From Burkholderiaceae bacterium (lineage in GTDB: Bacteria; Pseudomonadota; Gammaproteobacteria; Burkholderiales; Burkholderiaceae_C), in assembly GCA_017992055.1 (NCBI GenBank), contig JAGOPK010000005.1, positions 248,001-312,000 of the forward strand: a stretch of 64,000 nt of DNA. The letters are read 5' to 3'. The translations under genes were made by a program, and so were the position numbers. The notes under the pieces are model-generated. The model ran no database searches. It was not told the origin of the DNA and saw only the letters and a list, made by a program, of their open reading frames with translations. The first letter of the stretch is position 1. Every line of letters begins with the position of its first letter. This document shows positions 32,583 through 41,590 of this stretch, piece after piece.

Positions 32583-34114
32583 GGTGCCGGCGCCGGCGTC
32601 GATGCCGGCGTCGGCGGGGCTTCGGCCTCGGCCGGCGCCGCCGCGCGCACCACGGTCACGGTGCAGGCCGACTGCGCCACCACCGCCGACGACACGCTGC
32701 CCAGCAGCCGGCGCAGCGTGGACTGGCCGCGTGCGCCCATCACGATGTGGTCGACCTGGTTGCGCTGGGCGAACTCGACGATGGCATTGGCCGCATCGGG
32801 CGCCTCCAGCACATGGAAGGTGAGCCGGCCTTCTTCCAGGTTCAGCGACTTGCTGATCGGCCGCGCCCAGTGCTTGAGCGCCACCAGCTGCTTGACGTGC
32901 TTGCTGCGGCCCTCGGGGTCGACCAGGTCGTCCATGCCGATGCGCGCCACCTTCATCACGCTGACGCAGGCCAGGCGCGCGCCCGGCTCGGTGACGACGA
33001 TGCGGCGCACCGTCTCGCGCAGCTGCTCCAGCAGCTCGGCGGCGGCGGCCTCGGTGTCCACCGCGGCCATGATGATGGGGCTGCGCTCCAGCTGGGTGCT
33101 GACCGCGGCCTGCGGCTGGGCCGGCTCGGCGCCCAGCGCGAAGAACCAGCGCTTGAGCGTCTTCATCGTGCCGCTCTTCTGCATCTTCTCGGCGCGCCGC
33201 GTCAGCACCACCTGGGCCGGCGCCTGCAGGTCCAGCGCCAGCTGGGCGGCGGTCTGGTAGCGGCGCTCGGGCTTGACCTCCAGGCAGTGCAGGATCACCT
33301 CCTGCAGCCAGGGCGGGCAGTCGCCGCGGATGGCGCGCGGCGGCACCGGATCGACATACAGCCGGCGGCGCAGGCCACGCACCGAATCCGGCGCGCCGAA
33401 CGGCCGCTCGCCGGTGGTGAAGTGGTAGAGCATCACGCCCAGCGCAAACAGGTCGCTGCGCGGGTCGTTGCGCACGAACTGCACCTGCTCGGGCGACATA
33501 TAGGGCCCGGTGCCCATGGGCAGGGTGAACTCCTCGTCCAGCAGGTCGGGCAGGTGGTCGTGGCGCGACAGGCCGAAGTCCACCAGCACGGCGGTGCCGT
33601 CGGGGCGGAACATGATGTTGCTGGGCTTGATGTCCAGGTGCACCAGGTGCTGGCGGTGCAGCTCGTGCAGCGCCGTGGCCACGCGCGAGCCGATCTCGAT
33701 CACCTCGTCCAGCGCCAGCGGCGCCTGGTCCAGGCGCGAGCGCAGGCTGACGCCGTCGATGCGCTCCATCACGATGAAGGGCATGCGCGTGAAGTCGCCC
33801 TTGGCGATGAACTTCGGCACATGCGGGCCGCGCAGCATCGGCATGATCATCTGCTCGACCTCGAAGCCGACGATGGTGGCCGGGTCCTCGCCGCCCTTGA
33901 TGCGCGGCACCTTCATGATCAGCGGCAGCCGCGAATCGCCCTGGTGGTTGACCTCGTGCACCTTCCACAGGTGGGCCATGCCGCCGGTGTGCAGCTTCTC
34001 TTCCAGCCGGAACTGGTCGATGACCATGCCCGGCTCCAGCGGCGACGGCGCCGGCATGCCGCCGCTGCCGCGGCCGGTGTAGCCCAGCGTGGGGCTGTAG
34101 AACTGGCTGTCCAT
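32579..34114 (-). CDS. Serine/threonine protein kinase fused to a universal stress protein domain
   Basis: A 511-residue fusion. The Hanks-type kinase (about 33-295) has a glycine loop LHTGGMAHLW, Lys68 in IMKVP, catalytic Asp161 in HLDIKPSN, DFG at 179-181 (LVDFGLS) and the MSPEQ activation-loop end. A linker leads to a C-terminal UspA domain at about 345-490 carrying the ATP-binding GARGQSTLRRLLGSVSSAVV motif. No transmembrane segment, so cytosolic. The ATG at 34114 was chosen over the upstream TTG. It would phosphorylate unknown targets in response to stress or nucleotide level; targets cannot be read from sequence. Confidence 0.92.
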   Translation of the reverse strand: MDSQFYSPTLGYTGRGSGGMPAPSPLEPGMVIDQFRLEEKLHTGGMAHLWKVHEVNHQGDSRLPLIMKVPRIKGGEDPATIVGFEVEQMIMPMLRGPHVPKFIAKGDFTRMPFIVMERIDGVSLRSRLDQAPLALDEVIEIGSRVATALHELHRQHLVHLDIKPSNIMFRPDGTAVLVDFGLSRHDHLPDLLDEEFTLPMGTGPYMSPEQVQFVRNDPRSDLFALGVMLYHFTTGERPFGAPDSVRGLRRRLYVDPVPPRAIRGDCPPWLQEVILHCLEVKPERRYQTAAQLALDLQAPAQVVLTRRAEKMQKSGTMKTLKRWFFALGAEPAQPQAAVSTQLERSPIIMAAVDTEAAAAELLEQLRETVRRIVVTEPGARLACVSVMKVARIGMDDLVDPEGRSKHVKQLVALKHWARPISKSLNLEEGRLTFHVLEAPDAANAIVEFAQRNQVDHIVMGARGQSTLRRLLGSVSSAVVAQSACTVTVVRAAAPAEAEAPPTPASTPAPAP

Positions 34115-34141
34115 GGTGCGCAACGCTGTGCAGCCGGGGGC

Positions 34142-34888
34142 CTACTGGCCCTCTTCCAGCCGCGTGGCCAGGCGCTGCGGCAGCTGGGCGGCCAGGATCT
34201 TGGCGCCGGCACCCTCGTGGTCGTAGGGCACGCGGTGGTAGGTGATGCTGCAGGCCACGTCGTCGAACATGGCATAGCAGGCGGCCGGGTTGCCGTCGCG
34301 CGGCTGGCCGGCCGAGCCGGGGATGATCAGCCACTGGCGGTGCGGCGGCACCGGGATGGGCACGCCCGGCGTGGGCGTGAAGTCGCCGGCCTTGCCGGTG
34401 CCCGAGATGTGGAACAGCCGCGGCTCGTGCATGTGGCCGCAGAAGGTGAAGCGGCAGTCGGTGGCATGCATGCTGCGCATGGCCTCGCTGCGGCCGGTGA
34501 TGTAGTCCCAGCCGGCCGGCGCCCAGGCATTGGCATGCACATACAGCTGGTCGCCGCGGGTCTGGACCAGCGGCAGCTCGGCCAGAAAGGCCACCTGCTC
34601 GGCCGACAGGTGCTCGCGCGTCCAGCCGATGACATGGGCGGCCTCGGCGCGCATGCCCGGCGACACGCCGCGCACCACGGCCAGGTCGTGGTTGCCCTGC
34701 ACGGCCAGCGCGCCTTCTTCGCGCACCAGGCGGTGGGCGGTATCGACCACCCAGCCCGGATCGGCGCCGTAGCCGACAAAGTCGCCCAGCAGCACCCAGG
34801 ACTGGGCGCCCTGGAAGCGCGCATGCTCGATCACCGCCTCCACCGCCTCGCGGTTGGCATGCAGGTCGCTCAGGAAGGCGGTCTTCAC
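34142..34888 (-). CDS. Calcineurin-like metallophosphoesterase (YfcE/diadenosine-tetraphosphatase type)
   Basis: A 248-residue phosphoesterase with all five metal-binding motifs: FLSDLHANREA, LLGDFVGYGADP, VQGNHDLAV, YVHANAWAP and FCGHMHEPRLF. The start is a GTG at 34888, 5 bases after the argF stop. It could cleave cyclic nucleotides, diadenosine polyphosphates or phosphoproteins; a phosphatase next to a protein kinase is suggestive but unproven. Downstream is the kinase-USP gene after 27 bases. Confidence 0.85.
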   Translation of the reverse strand: MKTAFLSDLHANREAVEAVIEHARFQGAQSWVLLGDFVGYGADPGWVVDTAHRLVREEGALAVQGNHDLAVVRGVSPGMRAEAAHVIGWTREHLSAEQVAFLAELPLVQTRGDQLYVHANAWAPAGWDYITGRSEAMRSMHATDCRFTFCGHMHEPRLFHISGTGKAGDFTPTPGVPIPVPPHRQWLIIPGSAGQPRDGNPAACYAMFDDVACSITYHRVPYDHEGAGAKILAAQLPQRLATRLEEGQ

Positions 34889-34893
34889 GGCTG

Positions 34894-35826
34894 TCAGCCG
34901 ATGCGGCCCAGCAGCAGGTACTCCATCAGCGCCTTCTGCACATGCATGCGGTTCTCGGCCTCGTCCCAGACCACGCTCTGCGCGCCGTCGATGACCTCGG
35001 CCGTGACCTCCTCGCCGCGGTGCGCCGGCAGGCAGTGCATGAAGAGGGCATCGGCCTGGGCCACGGCCATCATCTCGGCGTCCACGCACCAGTCGGCAAA
35101 GGCCTGCAGGCGGGCCTCGTTCTCGGCCTCGTAGCCCATGCTGGTCCACACGTCGGTGGTCACCAGGTGGGCGCCGCGGCAGGCGTCCAGCGGGTTCTTG
35201 AAGACCTTGTAGCAGTCGCTGCCGGAGATGCCGGCCACGGCCGGATCGACCTCGTAGCCCGAGGGCGTGGACACATGCACCGTGAAGCCCAGGATCTCGG
35301 CCGCCTGCAGCCAGGTGTTGGCCATGTTGTTGCCGTCGCCGACCCAGGCCACCACCTTGCCGGCGATGCTGCCGCGGTGCTCGATGAAGGTGAAGATGTC
35401 GGCCAGGATCTGGCAGGGGTGGTATTCGTTGGTCAGGCCGTTGATCACCGGCACGCGCGAGGCGGCGGCGAAGTCGCGGATGCGCGCCTGCTCGAAGGTG
35501 CGGATCATCACCAGGTCGACCATGCGGCTGATGACGCGGGCCGTGTCCTGGATCGGCTCGCTGCGGCCGAGCTGGCTGTCGCCGGTGGTCAGGTGCACCA
35601 CCGAGCCGCCCAGCTGGTACATGCCGGCCTCGAAGCTGACGCGGGTGCGCGTGCTGGCCTTCTCGAAGATCATCGCCAGCGTGCGGTCGGCCAGCGGCGT
35701 GTAGCGCTCGTAGTTCTTGAAGCGCTTCTTGACGATGGCGGCGCGGTCGAAGAGGTAGGCGTACTCCTCGGCGCGCAGATCCTTGAACTGCAGGTAGTGC
35801 TTCATCAGGCTCATCCCGGGTTTCAT
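34894..35826 (-). CDS. argF: Ornithine carbamoyltransferase
   Basis: A 310-residue enzyme that makes citrulline from ornithine and carbamoyl phosphate. It has the carbamoyl phosphate motif STRTRVSFE, HPCQILADIFT and the ornithine-binding FMHCLPAHRGEEV. Three close ATGs are possible starts (35826, 35814, 35805); I list 35826 because its ATGA overlaps the argD stop, but homologues usually begin near the MKHYLQFKDL at 35805. It follows argD and precedes a phosphoesterase gene. Confidence 0.95.
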   Translation of the reverse strand: MKPGMSLMKHYLQFKDLRAEEYAYLFDRAAIVKKRFKNYERYTPLADRTLAMIFEKASTRTRVSFEAGMYQLGGSVVHLTTGDSQLGRSEPIQDTARVISRMVDLVMIRTFEQARIRDFAAASRVPVINGLTNEYHPCQILADIFTFIEHRGSIAGKVVAWVGDGNNMANTWLQAAEILGFTVHVSTPSGYEVDPAVAGISGSDCYKVFKNPLDACRGAHLVTTDVWTSMGYEAENEARLQAFADWCVDAEMMAVAQADALFMHCLPAHRGEEVTAEVIDGAQSVVWDEAENRMHVQKALMEYLLLGRIG

Positions 35827-37013
35827 GGGGCGCTGCTCAAGAAGCCGCGCACCAGCGGCACCAGCTTGGCGACGATCTCGTCCACCTCGGCGGCGCTGAT
35901 GATCAGCGGCGGCAGCAGGCGCACCACGCTGTCGGCGGTGACGCTGATCAGCAGGCCGGCCTCGGCCGCCTGGGTCAGCAGCACGCCGCAGGGGCGGTCG
36001 AGTTCCAGGCCCAGCATCAGGCCCTGGCCGCGCAGTTCCTTGATGCCGGCCACGCCGGCCAGGCCCTCGGTGAGTCCGCTGCGCAGGCGCTCGCCCATGG
36101 CCGCGGCATGGGCCAGCAGGCCGTCTTCCTGCATGATCTTCAGCGTCTCGATGCCGGCGCGCATGGCCAGCGGGTTGCCGCCGAAGGTGGTGCCGTGGTT
36201 GCCCGGCTGCAGCACGTCGGCCGCGCGCGGACCGGCGACGATGGCGCCGATGGGCACGCCCGAGCCCAGGCCCTTGGCCAGCGGCATCACGTCGGGCTGG
36301 ATGCCGGCCCACTGGTGGGCAAACCATTTGCCGGTGCGGCCCAGGCCGCACTGCACCTCGTCGAGCATCAGCAGCAGGTCGTGCTCGTCGCACAGCCGGC
36401 GCAGGCCCTGCAGCACGTCGATGCGCGTCGGGTTGATGCCGCCTTCGCCCTGGATGGTCTCCAGGAAGATGGCGACGATGTTCGGATTGGACTGCACCGC
36501 GGCGCGCACCGCGTCCAGGTCGTTCAGCGGCAGGCGCACAAAGCCCTCGACCAGCGGCTCGAAGCCCTGCTGCACCTTGGGATTGCCGGTGGCCGACAGC
36601 GTGGCGATCGAGCGGCCGTGGAAGGCCTTGTCGTAGACGATGACCTCGGGCCGCGTGATGCCCTTGTTGTGGCCGAACTTGCGCGCGATCTTCAGCGCGC
36701 CTTCGTTGGCCTCCAGGCCGGTGGAGCAGAAGAACACGCGGCTCGCATCGGGCAGGCCGGCCAGCTTCACCAGCTCGTCGGCCAGCTGCTCCTGCAGCGG
36801 CGCGGCGTAGTAGTTGCTGCAATGGATCAGCTTGGCCACCTGGTCCTGCAGCGCCGGCACCAGCCTGGGATGGCCATGGCCGAGGGTGTTGACGGCGATG
36901 CCGCCCAGCGCATCCAGGTACTCTCGGCCCTCGGTGTCCCAGACGCGGCAGCCTCGGCCATGCGACAGCGCAAAAGGCAGCCGGCCGTAGGTGTTCATCA
37001 CATGGGACGTCAT
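35823..37013 (-). CDS. argD: Acetylornithine aminotransferase
   Basis: A 396-residue class III PLP aminotransferase of arginine (and possibly lysine) biosynthesis. It shows NTLGHGHP, FFCSTGLEANEGALKIAR, MLDEVQCGLGRTGKWFA and the PLP lysine in MPLAKGLGSGVPIGA, then GTTFGGNPLA. I chose the ATG at 37013 over an upstream GTG. It is followed at once by argF, an arrangement common in Burkholderiales, and is divergent from the DUF3579 gene. Confidence 0.95.
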   Translation of the reverse strand: MTSHVMNTYGRLPFALSHGRGCRVWDTEGREYLDALGGIAVNTLGHGHPRLVPALQDQVAKLIHCSNYYAAPLQEQLADELVKLAGLPDASRVFFCSTGLEANEGALKIARKFGHNKGITRPEVIVYDKAFHGRSIATLSATGNPKVQQGFEPLVEGFVRLPLNDLDAVRAAVQSNPNIVAIFLETIQGEGGINPTRIDVLQGLRRLCDEHDLLLMLDEVQCGLGRTGKWFAHQWAGIQPDVMPLAKGLGSGVPIGAIVAGPRAADVLQPGNHGTTFGGNPLAMRAGIETLKIMQEDGLLAHAAAMGERLRSGLTEGLAGVAGIKELRGQGLMLGLELDRPCGVLLTQAAEAGLLISVTADSVVRLLPPLIISAAEVDEIVAKLVPLVRGFLSSAP

Positions 37014-37184
37014 CGCAAGCACTCCGCAAAAGGATGGGCAGGAAAGCCGCGGATTCTACGGTTGCGGCCTGCGCAAGCCGCAGTCGAATGCTGCGGCGCA
37101 GCAGTGCAGGCACAATAGCGGTTTCGGCCGATGTCGCCCCGGCGACGTTTTCTGCGGCCAACGTTCCTTCGATCCCCGGCCTGC
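37014..37184. promoter_or_regulatory. Divergent promoter region between argD and the DUF3579 gene
   Basis: A 171-base gap, locally less GC-rich. On the minus strand TAGAAT (complement of 37053-37058) is a possible argD -10 box. On the plus strand CACAAT at 37111-37116 could serve the DUF3579 gene. No convincing -35 boxes were found, and no ArgR-type operator is evident to me. Confidence 0.35.
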
Positions 37185-37514
37185 ATGTCCGCCCCCAAAC
37201 CCCGCGAAGTCTTCATCCAGGGCATCACCCGCTCCGGCCGGACCTTCCGCCCCAGCGACTGGTCCGAGCGCCTGGCCGGGGCCTTGTCGAGTTTCCGGCC
37301 CAAGGGCTCGGGAATCGGCGCCCACATCGGCTATTCGCCGCTGTGCGTGCCGCGGGTCATCGACGGCATCAAGTGCGTGATCGTCAGCGAGGCGCTGAAG
37401 GACGTGGAGCCCATGGCCTGGGACTTCGTCATGAGCTTTGCCCGCGACAACGACCTGCAGGTGGTCGAGGCCTGCCTGCTGCCGGACGGCACGCCGCCGC
37501 GGTCGCCGGGCTGA
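37185..37514 (+). CDS. DUF3579 family protein
   Basis: A 109-residue protein of unknown function typical of betaproteobacteria and usually encoded beside argD-argF. Conserved parts are FIQGITRSGRTFRPSDWSERLAG, PLCVPRVIDGIKCVIV and MAWDFVMSFARDNDLQV. The ATG at 37185 was preferred to one at 37131 because the family begins close to the EVFIQGIT segment. It is followed by a strong terminator shared with rpsT. Confidence 0.85.
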   Translation: MSAPKPREVFIQGITRSGRTFRPSDWSERLAGALSSFRPKGSGIGAHIGYSPLCVPRVIDGIKCVIVSEALKDVEPMAWDFVMSFARDNDLQVVEACLLPDGTPPRSPG

Positions 37515-37551
37515 GGCCCGGTCAGCGCGCCGCGGCCGCGCCGCGCCAACG

Positions 37552-37577
37552 AAAAAGCCCGCCGAAGCGGGCTTTTT
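37552..37577. terminator. Bidirectional intrinsic terminator between the DUF3579 gene and rpsT
   Basis: AAAAAGCCCGC (37552-37562), loop CGAA, GCGGGCTTTTT (37567-37577): a perfect 11-pair hairpin with A and T runs on both sides. It can stop transcription from either direction, ending the DUF3579 transcript on the plus strand and rpsT on the minus strand. It is the clearest terminator in the window. Confidence 0.93.
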
Positions 37578-37596
37578 GACCTTCCATCCGAGACGA

Positions 37597-37911
37597 TCAG
37601 GCGGCGGTGGCGAGCGCCTTGATCTTGGCGGCCAGGCGGCTCTTGTGGCGAGCGGCCTTGTTCTTGTGGAAGATGCCCTTGTCGGCGACCGAGTCGATGA
37701 TCGGCTGGGCAATCTTGAACAGGGCGGCGGGCGCGGCCTTGTCGCCACCGGCAGCGGCCTTGTCGAGGGCCTTCTGCACGTTCTTGATGACGGTGCGGAA
37801 ATGCGAGCGCAGCGAGGTGTTCGCAGCGTTCAGCTTCACATCCTGGCGGGCGCGCTTGCGGCCCGACGCCAGGCGGACGGTTTTCTTCTTGGCTTTGGAG
37901 CTGGTGGCCAT
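37597..37911 (-). CDS. rpsT: 30S ribosomal protein S20
   Basis: A 104-residue, strongly basic primary 16S rRNA-binding protein. Typical features are [33 protein letters not shown] and the C-terminal [21 protein letters not shown] chose the ATG at 37911, which gives the standard MATS start. It is divergent from murJ, a conserved arrangement, has a good promoter of its own and ends in the terminator at 37552-37577. Confidence 0.97.
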   Translation of the reverse strand: MATSSKAKKKTVRLASGRKRARQDVKLNAANTSLRSHFRTVIKNVQKALDKAAAGGDKAAPAALFKIAQPIIDSVADKGIFHKNKAARHKSRLAAKIKALATAA

Positions 37912-37948
37912 GGGTGCTGTTCTGGGTTCGGATGGAAGGAAGCCCGCG

Positions 37949-37977
37949 AGTATAGCAGTTTCCCGAACCTGAGCCAA
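37949..37977 (-). promoter_or_regulatory. Sigma-70-type promoter of rpsT
   Basis: On the minus strand TTGGCT (37977-37972) and TATACT (37954-37949) are separated by 17 bases, followed by the rpsT ATG about 38 bases downstream. Four of six bases match the -35 consensus and five of six the -10 consensus, with ideal spacing. Confidence 0.65.
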
Positions 37978-37998
37978 ATATCGCAGGGCCGGCCTTTC

Positions 37999-38004
37999 TA
38001 TAAT
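37999..38004 (+). promoter_or_regulatory. -10 box of the murJ promoter
   Basis: A perfect TATAAT lies 41 bases before the murJ start, in a short AT-rich patch. No clear -35 hexamer is seen at 17 bases upstream (AAATAT), so the promoter may be weak or depend on an activator. Confidence 0.5.
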
Positions 38005-38045
38005 GCGCCGCTCCTGCCGACGCGCCGACCCGGACGACCTGCTGC

Positions 38046-39620
38046 ATGAACCTCTTCAAGGCCGTCTTCTCGGTCTCGGCGCTGACCCTGTTGTCGCGCA
38101 TCACCGGCCTGGTGCGCGAGCAGATCGGCGCGGCGCTGTTCGGCACCTCGGCGGCCATGGACGCGTTCCAGATCGCCTTCCGCATCCCCAACCTGCTGCG
38201 CCGGCTGTTTGCCGAGGGCGCCTTCGCCCAGGCCTTCGTGCCGCTGCTGGCCGCCACCCGCTCCACCGACGGCGATGCCGCCACGCGCGACCTGGTCGAC
38301 GCCGTGGCCACGGTGCTGGCCTGGGCGCTGATCGCCACCTGCATCGCCGGCGTGCTGGCCGCGCCGGCCCTGGTGTGGCTGCTGGCCTCGGGCTTTGCTG
38401 CCGAGACCGAGGCCAAGGCGGCGACCATGACACGCTGGATGTTCCCGTACATCGGCTGCATGTCGATGGTGGCCCTGGCCTCGGGCGTGCTGAACACCTG
38501 GAAGCGCTTTGCCATTCCGGCCTTCACGCCGGTGCTGCTGAACCTGTCGGTGATCGCCGCCGCGCTGCTGCTGGTGGCGCCGCTGCGCGAGCGCGGCATC
38601 GAGCCGGTGTATGCGCTGGCGGTGGGCGTGATGCTCGGCGGCCTGCTGCAGCTGGCGCTGCAGGTGCCGGCGCTGCTGAAGATCGGCATGCTGCCGCGCA
38701 TCGGCCTCACGCCGGCGCGGCTGGCCGCGGCCTGGCGCCATGCCGGCGTGCGCCGCATCCTGGCCAAGATGGCGCCGGCCCTGGTGGGCGTGTCGGTGGC
38801 CCAGGTGTCGCTGATGATCAATTCGCAGATCGCCTCGTGGCTGGGCACCGGCGCGGTGTCGACCCTGGTCTATGCCGACCGGCTGATGGAGCTGCCCACG
38901 GCCCTGCTGGGCGTGGCCCTGGGCGTGGTGCTGACGCCGCAGCTGTCGGCGGCCAAGGCGCGTGGCGACATGGCGGCCTATTCGGGCCTGCTCGACTGGG
39001 GTCTGCGCCTGGTGCTGCTGCTGGCCCTGCCGTGCGCGGTGGCGCTGCTGGTGTTTGCCCAGCCGATGGTGGCGGTGCTGTTCCACCGCGGCGCCTTCGA
39101 TGCCCAGTCGGTGGCTGCCACCACGCTGGCGGTGATGGGCTATGGCGTGGGCATCCTCGGCCTGGTCGGCGTCAAGGTTGCGGCGCCGGCCTATTTCGCC
39201 CAGCAGGACACCACCACGCCGATGCGCGTGGCCGTGGTGGCACTGGGCCTGACCCAGCTGCTGAACCTGCTGTTCATCGCCGGCCTGGGCATGGGCGTGG
39301 CGGCGCTGGCGCTGTCCATCGGTCTGGCGGCGATCGCCAATGCGGCGCTGCTGCTGGTCGGCCTGGTGCGGCGCGGCCACTACCGGCCGGCGCCGGGCTG
39401 GACGCTGCTGGCGCTGCGTGTGCTGGCCGCCTGCGCGGTGATGGGGGCGGCGATGGCCGTGGCCGCCCAGCGCATCGACTGGCTGGCGCTGGGCGAGCAT
39501 GAGGGCCTGCGCGCCGGCGCCATGGCGCTGTGCCTGGCCGGGGCCGCGGCGCTGTACTTCGGCACGCTGGCGGCCAGCGGCCTGAAGCTGCGCGCCCTGC
39601 TGCGCAAGTCGGCGCCATGA
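38046..39620 (+). CDS. murJ: Lipid II flippase MurJ (MviN)
   Basis: A 524-residue inner-membrane protein of the MOP superfamily with about 14 helices, moving lipid II across the membrane for peptidoglycan synthesis. It begins [62 protein letters not shown] in outline, with the conserved arginine-rich [15 protein letters not shown] region and [18 protein letters not shown]. Its stop overlaps the start of the SirB1-like gene. Confidence 0.96.
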   Translation: MNLFKAVFSVSALTLLSRITGLVREQIGAALFGTSAAMDAFQIAFRIPNLLRRLFAEGAFAQAFVPLLAATRSTDGDAATRDLVDAVATVLAWALIATCIAGVLAAPALVWLLASGFAAETEAKAATMTRWMFPYIGCMSMVALASGVLNTWKRFAIPAFTPVLLNLSVIAAALLLVAPLRERGIEPVYALAVGVMLGGLLQLALQVPALLKIGMLPRIGLTPARLAAAWRHAGVRRILAKMAPALVGVSVAQVSLMINSQIASWLGTGAVSTLVYADRLMELPTALLGVALGVVLTPQLSAAKARGDMAAYSGLLDWGLRLVLLLALPCAVALLVFAQPMVAVLFHRGAFDAQSVAATTLAVMGYGVGILGLVGVKVAAPAYFAQQDTTTPMRVAVVALGLTQLLNLLFIAGLGMGVAALALSIGLAAIANAALLLVGLVRRGHYRPAPGWTLLALRVLAACAVMGAAMAVAAQRIDWLALGEHEGLRAGAMALCLAGAAALYFGTLAASGLKLRALLRKSAP

Positions 39621-40486
39621 TCCGCCACCTGCCGCAGGGCGTGCCGGCGCTGCTGGACTACTGGGCCAGCCTGGTCGCCGACGATGGCCAGTTCGCCTTG
39701 CTGGAGGCGGCGGTCTGCGTGGCCCAGGACGAGGACGCGGCGCTGGACGTGCAGGCCGTGCTGGCCGAGATCGACCGCCTGGCGGCGCGGCTCAAGGCGC
39801 GGCTGCCCGCCGATGCCTCGGCGCTGATGCGGCTGCGCGCGCTGTGCCGCTACTTCTTCGACGAGCTGGGCTTTGCCGGCAACGTCAACGACTACTACGA
39901 CCCGCGCAACAGCCTGCTGCACCAGGTGCTGGCCACGCGGCGCGGCATCCCGATCACGCTGGCCCTGCTGTTCATCGAGCTGGCCCAGCAGATCGGCCTG
40001 CCGGCCCAGGGCGTGTCCTTTCCCGGCCACTTCCTGGTCAAGCTCAGGCTGCCGGCCGGCGAGGTGGTGATCGATCCCTTCGACGGCCGCTCGCTGTCGC
40101 GCGAGCAGCTCGACGAGCGGCTGCAGCCTTATCTGCGCCAGCAGGGGCTGCAGGGCGAGTTCGAGGCGCCGCTGGGCCTGTTCCTGCAGGCCGCGCCGGC
40201 GCGCGACGTGCTGGCGCGGCTGCTGCGCAACCTGAAGGAGATCCACCGCAGCGCCGAGGACTGGCCGCGCCTGCTGGCGGTGCAGCAGCGCCTGGTGTGC
40301 CTGCTGCCCGATGCCGCCGAGGAGCGCCGCGACCGCGGCCTGGTGTGGGCCGAGATCGGCCGCAGCGCCGAGGCGGTGGCCGATCTGGAGGCCTATCTGG
40401 CCGCGCGGCCGGCGGCCGAGGACGCAGCGGCGCTGCGCCAGCGCCTGGCCGAGCTGCGCAGCGACGGCGCGCCGCGGCTGCACTGA
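39617..40486 (+). CDS. SirB1-family transglutaminase-like/TPR protein
   Basis: A 289-residue protein with an N-terminal transglutaminase-like SirB1 domain (YFFDELGFAGNVNDYYDPRNSLLHQVLATRRGIPITLALLFIELA, then VSFPGHFLVK and VIDPFDGR) and a C-terminal helical part resembling tetratricopeptide repeats from about residue 200. The exact activity of the family is unknown. The start is an ATG at 39617 overlapping the murJ stop. Confidence 0.88.
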   Translation: MIRHLPQGVPALLDYWASLVADDGQFALLEAAVCVAQDEDAALDVQAVLAEIDRLAARLKARLPADASALMRLRALCRYFFDELGFAGNVNDYYDPRNSLLHQVLATRRGIPITLALLFIELAQQIGLPAQGVSFPGHFLVKLRLPAGEVVIDPFDGRSLSREQLDERLQPYLRQQGLQGEFEAPLGLFLQAAPARDVLARLLRNLKEIHRSAEDWPRLLAVQQRLVCLLPDAAEERRDRGLVWAEIGRSAEAVADLEAYLAARPAAEDAAALRQRLAELRSDGAPRLH

Positions 40487-40507
40487 AGGGGCCGCCGGGC
40501 CGCCACT

Positions 40508-40513
40508 TACAAT
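40508..40513 (+). promoter_or_regulatory. Possible -10 box before perM
   Basis: TACAAT within CTTACAATG, 15 bases before the perM ATG. The same CTTACAAT string recurs at 45152-45159 upstream of the DUF47 gene. No -35 box is evident at either place, so both are weak calls. Confidence 0.3.
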
Positions 40514-40528
40514 GACCGGCCCTTCCCG

Positions 40529-41590
40529 ATGACGCTCACCCCCGCCCAACGACAGACCCTGACCTGGCTGGCCCTGGCCCTCGTGGCCATGCTGGGGCTG
40601 TGGGCACTGGCGCCGGTGCTGACGCCGTTCATCGTCGCCGCGGTGCTGGCCTATGTGCTGCATCCGCTGGTCGAGCGCCTGGCGGCGCGCCGCGTGCCGC
40701 ATGTGCTGGCGGTGCTGGTGGTCGAGGTGCTGGCCCTGCTGGCGGCGCTGGCCCTGCTGCTGCTGCTGGTGCCGGTGCTGATGAAGGAGATCCCGCTGCT
40801 GAAGGCGCAGATCCCGCCGCTGCTGGACCGGCTGGACCAGACCCTGGCGCCCTGGCTGCGCCAGTTCGGCATCGAGGTCGCGCTGGACCTGGCCAGCCTG
40901 AAGGCCTGGCTGGTCGAGCTGCTCAACAGCAACAGCGAGGACTGGACCGCCGCCGCGCTGCAAAGTGCGCGCCTGGGTGGCAGCGTGCTGCTGTCCCTGG
41001 TCGGCAATGCCATCCTGGTGCCGGTGGTGCTGTTCTACCTGCTGCAGGACTGGGCCCGCCATGTGCAGCGTGTGCAGGCCCTGGTGCCGCCGCGGCTGCA
41101 GCAGCGGGTGGCCGGCTTCTTTTCCGAGTGCGACAGCATGCTGGGCCAGTACCTGCGCGGCCAGCTGCTGGTGATGGCCGCGCTGGCGCTGTACTACAGC
41201 ATCGCGCTGGCCCTGGTGGGTTTTGATCTGGCGCTGCCGGTGGGCGTGTTCACCGGCCTGGCGGTGTTCATCCCCTATGTGGGCTTCGGCCTGGGCCTGG
41301 CCCTGGCCCTGCTGGCCGGCCTGCTGCAGTTCGGCTCCATCGCCGTACTCGGCTGGGTGGCGCTGATCTACGGCGCCGGCCAGCTGATCGAAAGCTTTGT
41401 GCTGACGCCGCGCCTGGTGGGCGAGCGCATCGGCCTGTCGCCGCTGGCGGTGATCTTCGCGCTGATGGCTTTCGGCCAGCTGTTCGGCTTCGTCGGCGTG
41501 CTGGTGGCCCTGCCGGCCAGTGCGGTGGCGGTGGTGGCGCTGCAGCGGCTGAAGGCCGCCTACCTGGCCAGCGGCCTGTACCGCGGATGA
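40529..41590 (+). CDS. AI-2E family (PerM-like) membrane transporter
   Basis: A 353-residue membrane protein with about seven or eight helices and a periplasmic stretch near 65-145. Family marks are VLTPFIVAAVLAYVLHPLVERL, YLRGQLLVMAALALYYSI, FIPYVGFGLGLALALLAG and LVGERIGLSPLAVIFALMAFGQLFGFVG. The substrate is uncertain; family members have been linked to AI-2 export or ion transport. It sits directly upstream of hda, the usual Burkholderiales order, with a 4-base overlap. Confidence 0.9.
   Translation: MTLTPAQRQTLTWLALALVAMLGLWALAPVLTPFIVAAVLAYVLHPLVERLAARRVPHVLAVLVVEVLALLAALALLLLLVPVLMKEIPLLKAQIPPLLDRLDQTLAPWLRQFGIEVALDLASLKAWLVELLNSNSEDWTAAALQSARLGGSVLLSLVGNAILVPVVLFYLLQDWARHVQRVQALVPPRLQQRVAGFFSECDSMLGQYLRGQLLVMAALALYYSIALALVGFDLALPVGVFTGLAVFIPYVGFGLGLALALLAGLLQFGSIAVLGWVALIYGAGQLIESFVLTPRLVGERIGLSPLAVIFALMAFGQLFGFVGVLVALPASAVAVVALQRLKAAYLASGLYRG

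Noticed and set aside
35805-35826. Alternative argF starts at 35814 and 35805.
   Set aside because: Not excluded, but 35826 overlaps the argD stop as ATGA, the commonest junction in this window. The choice changes only 4 or 7 residues.
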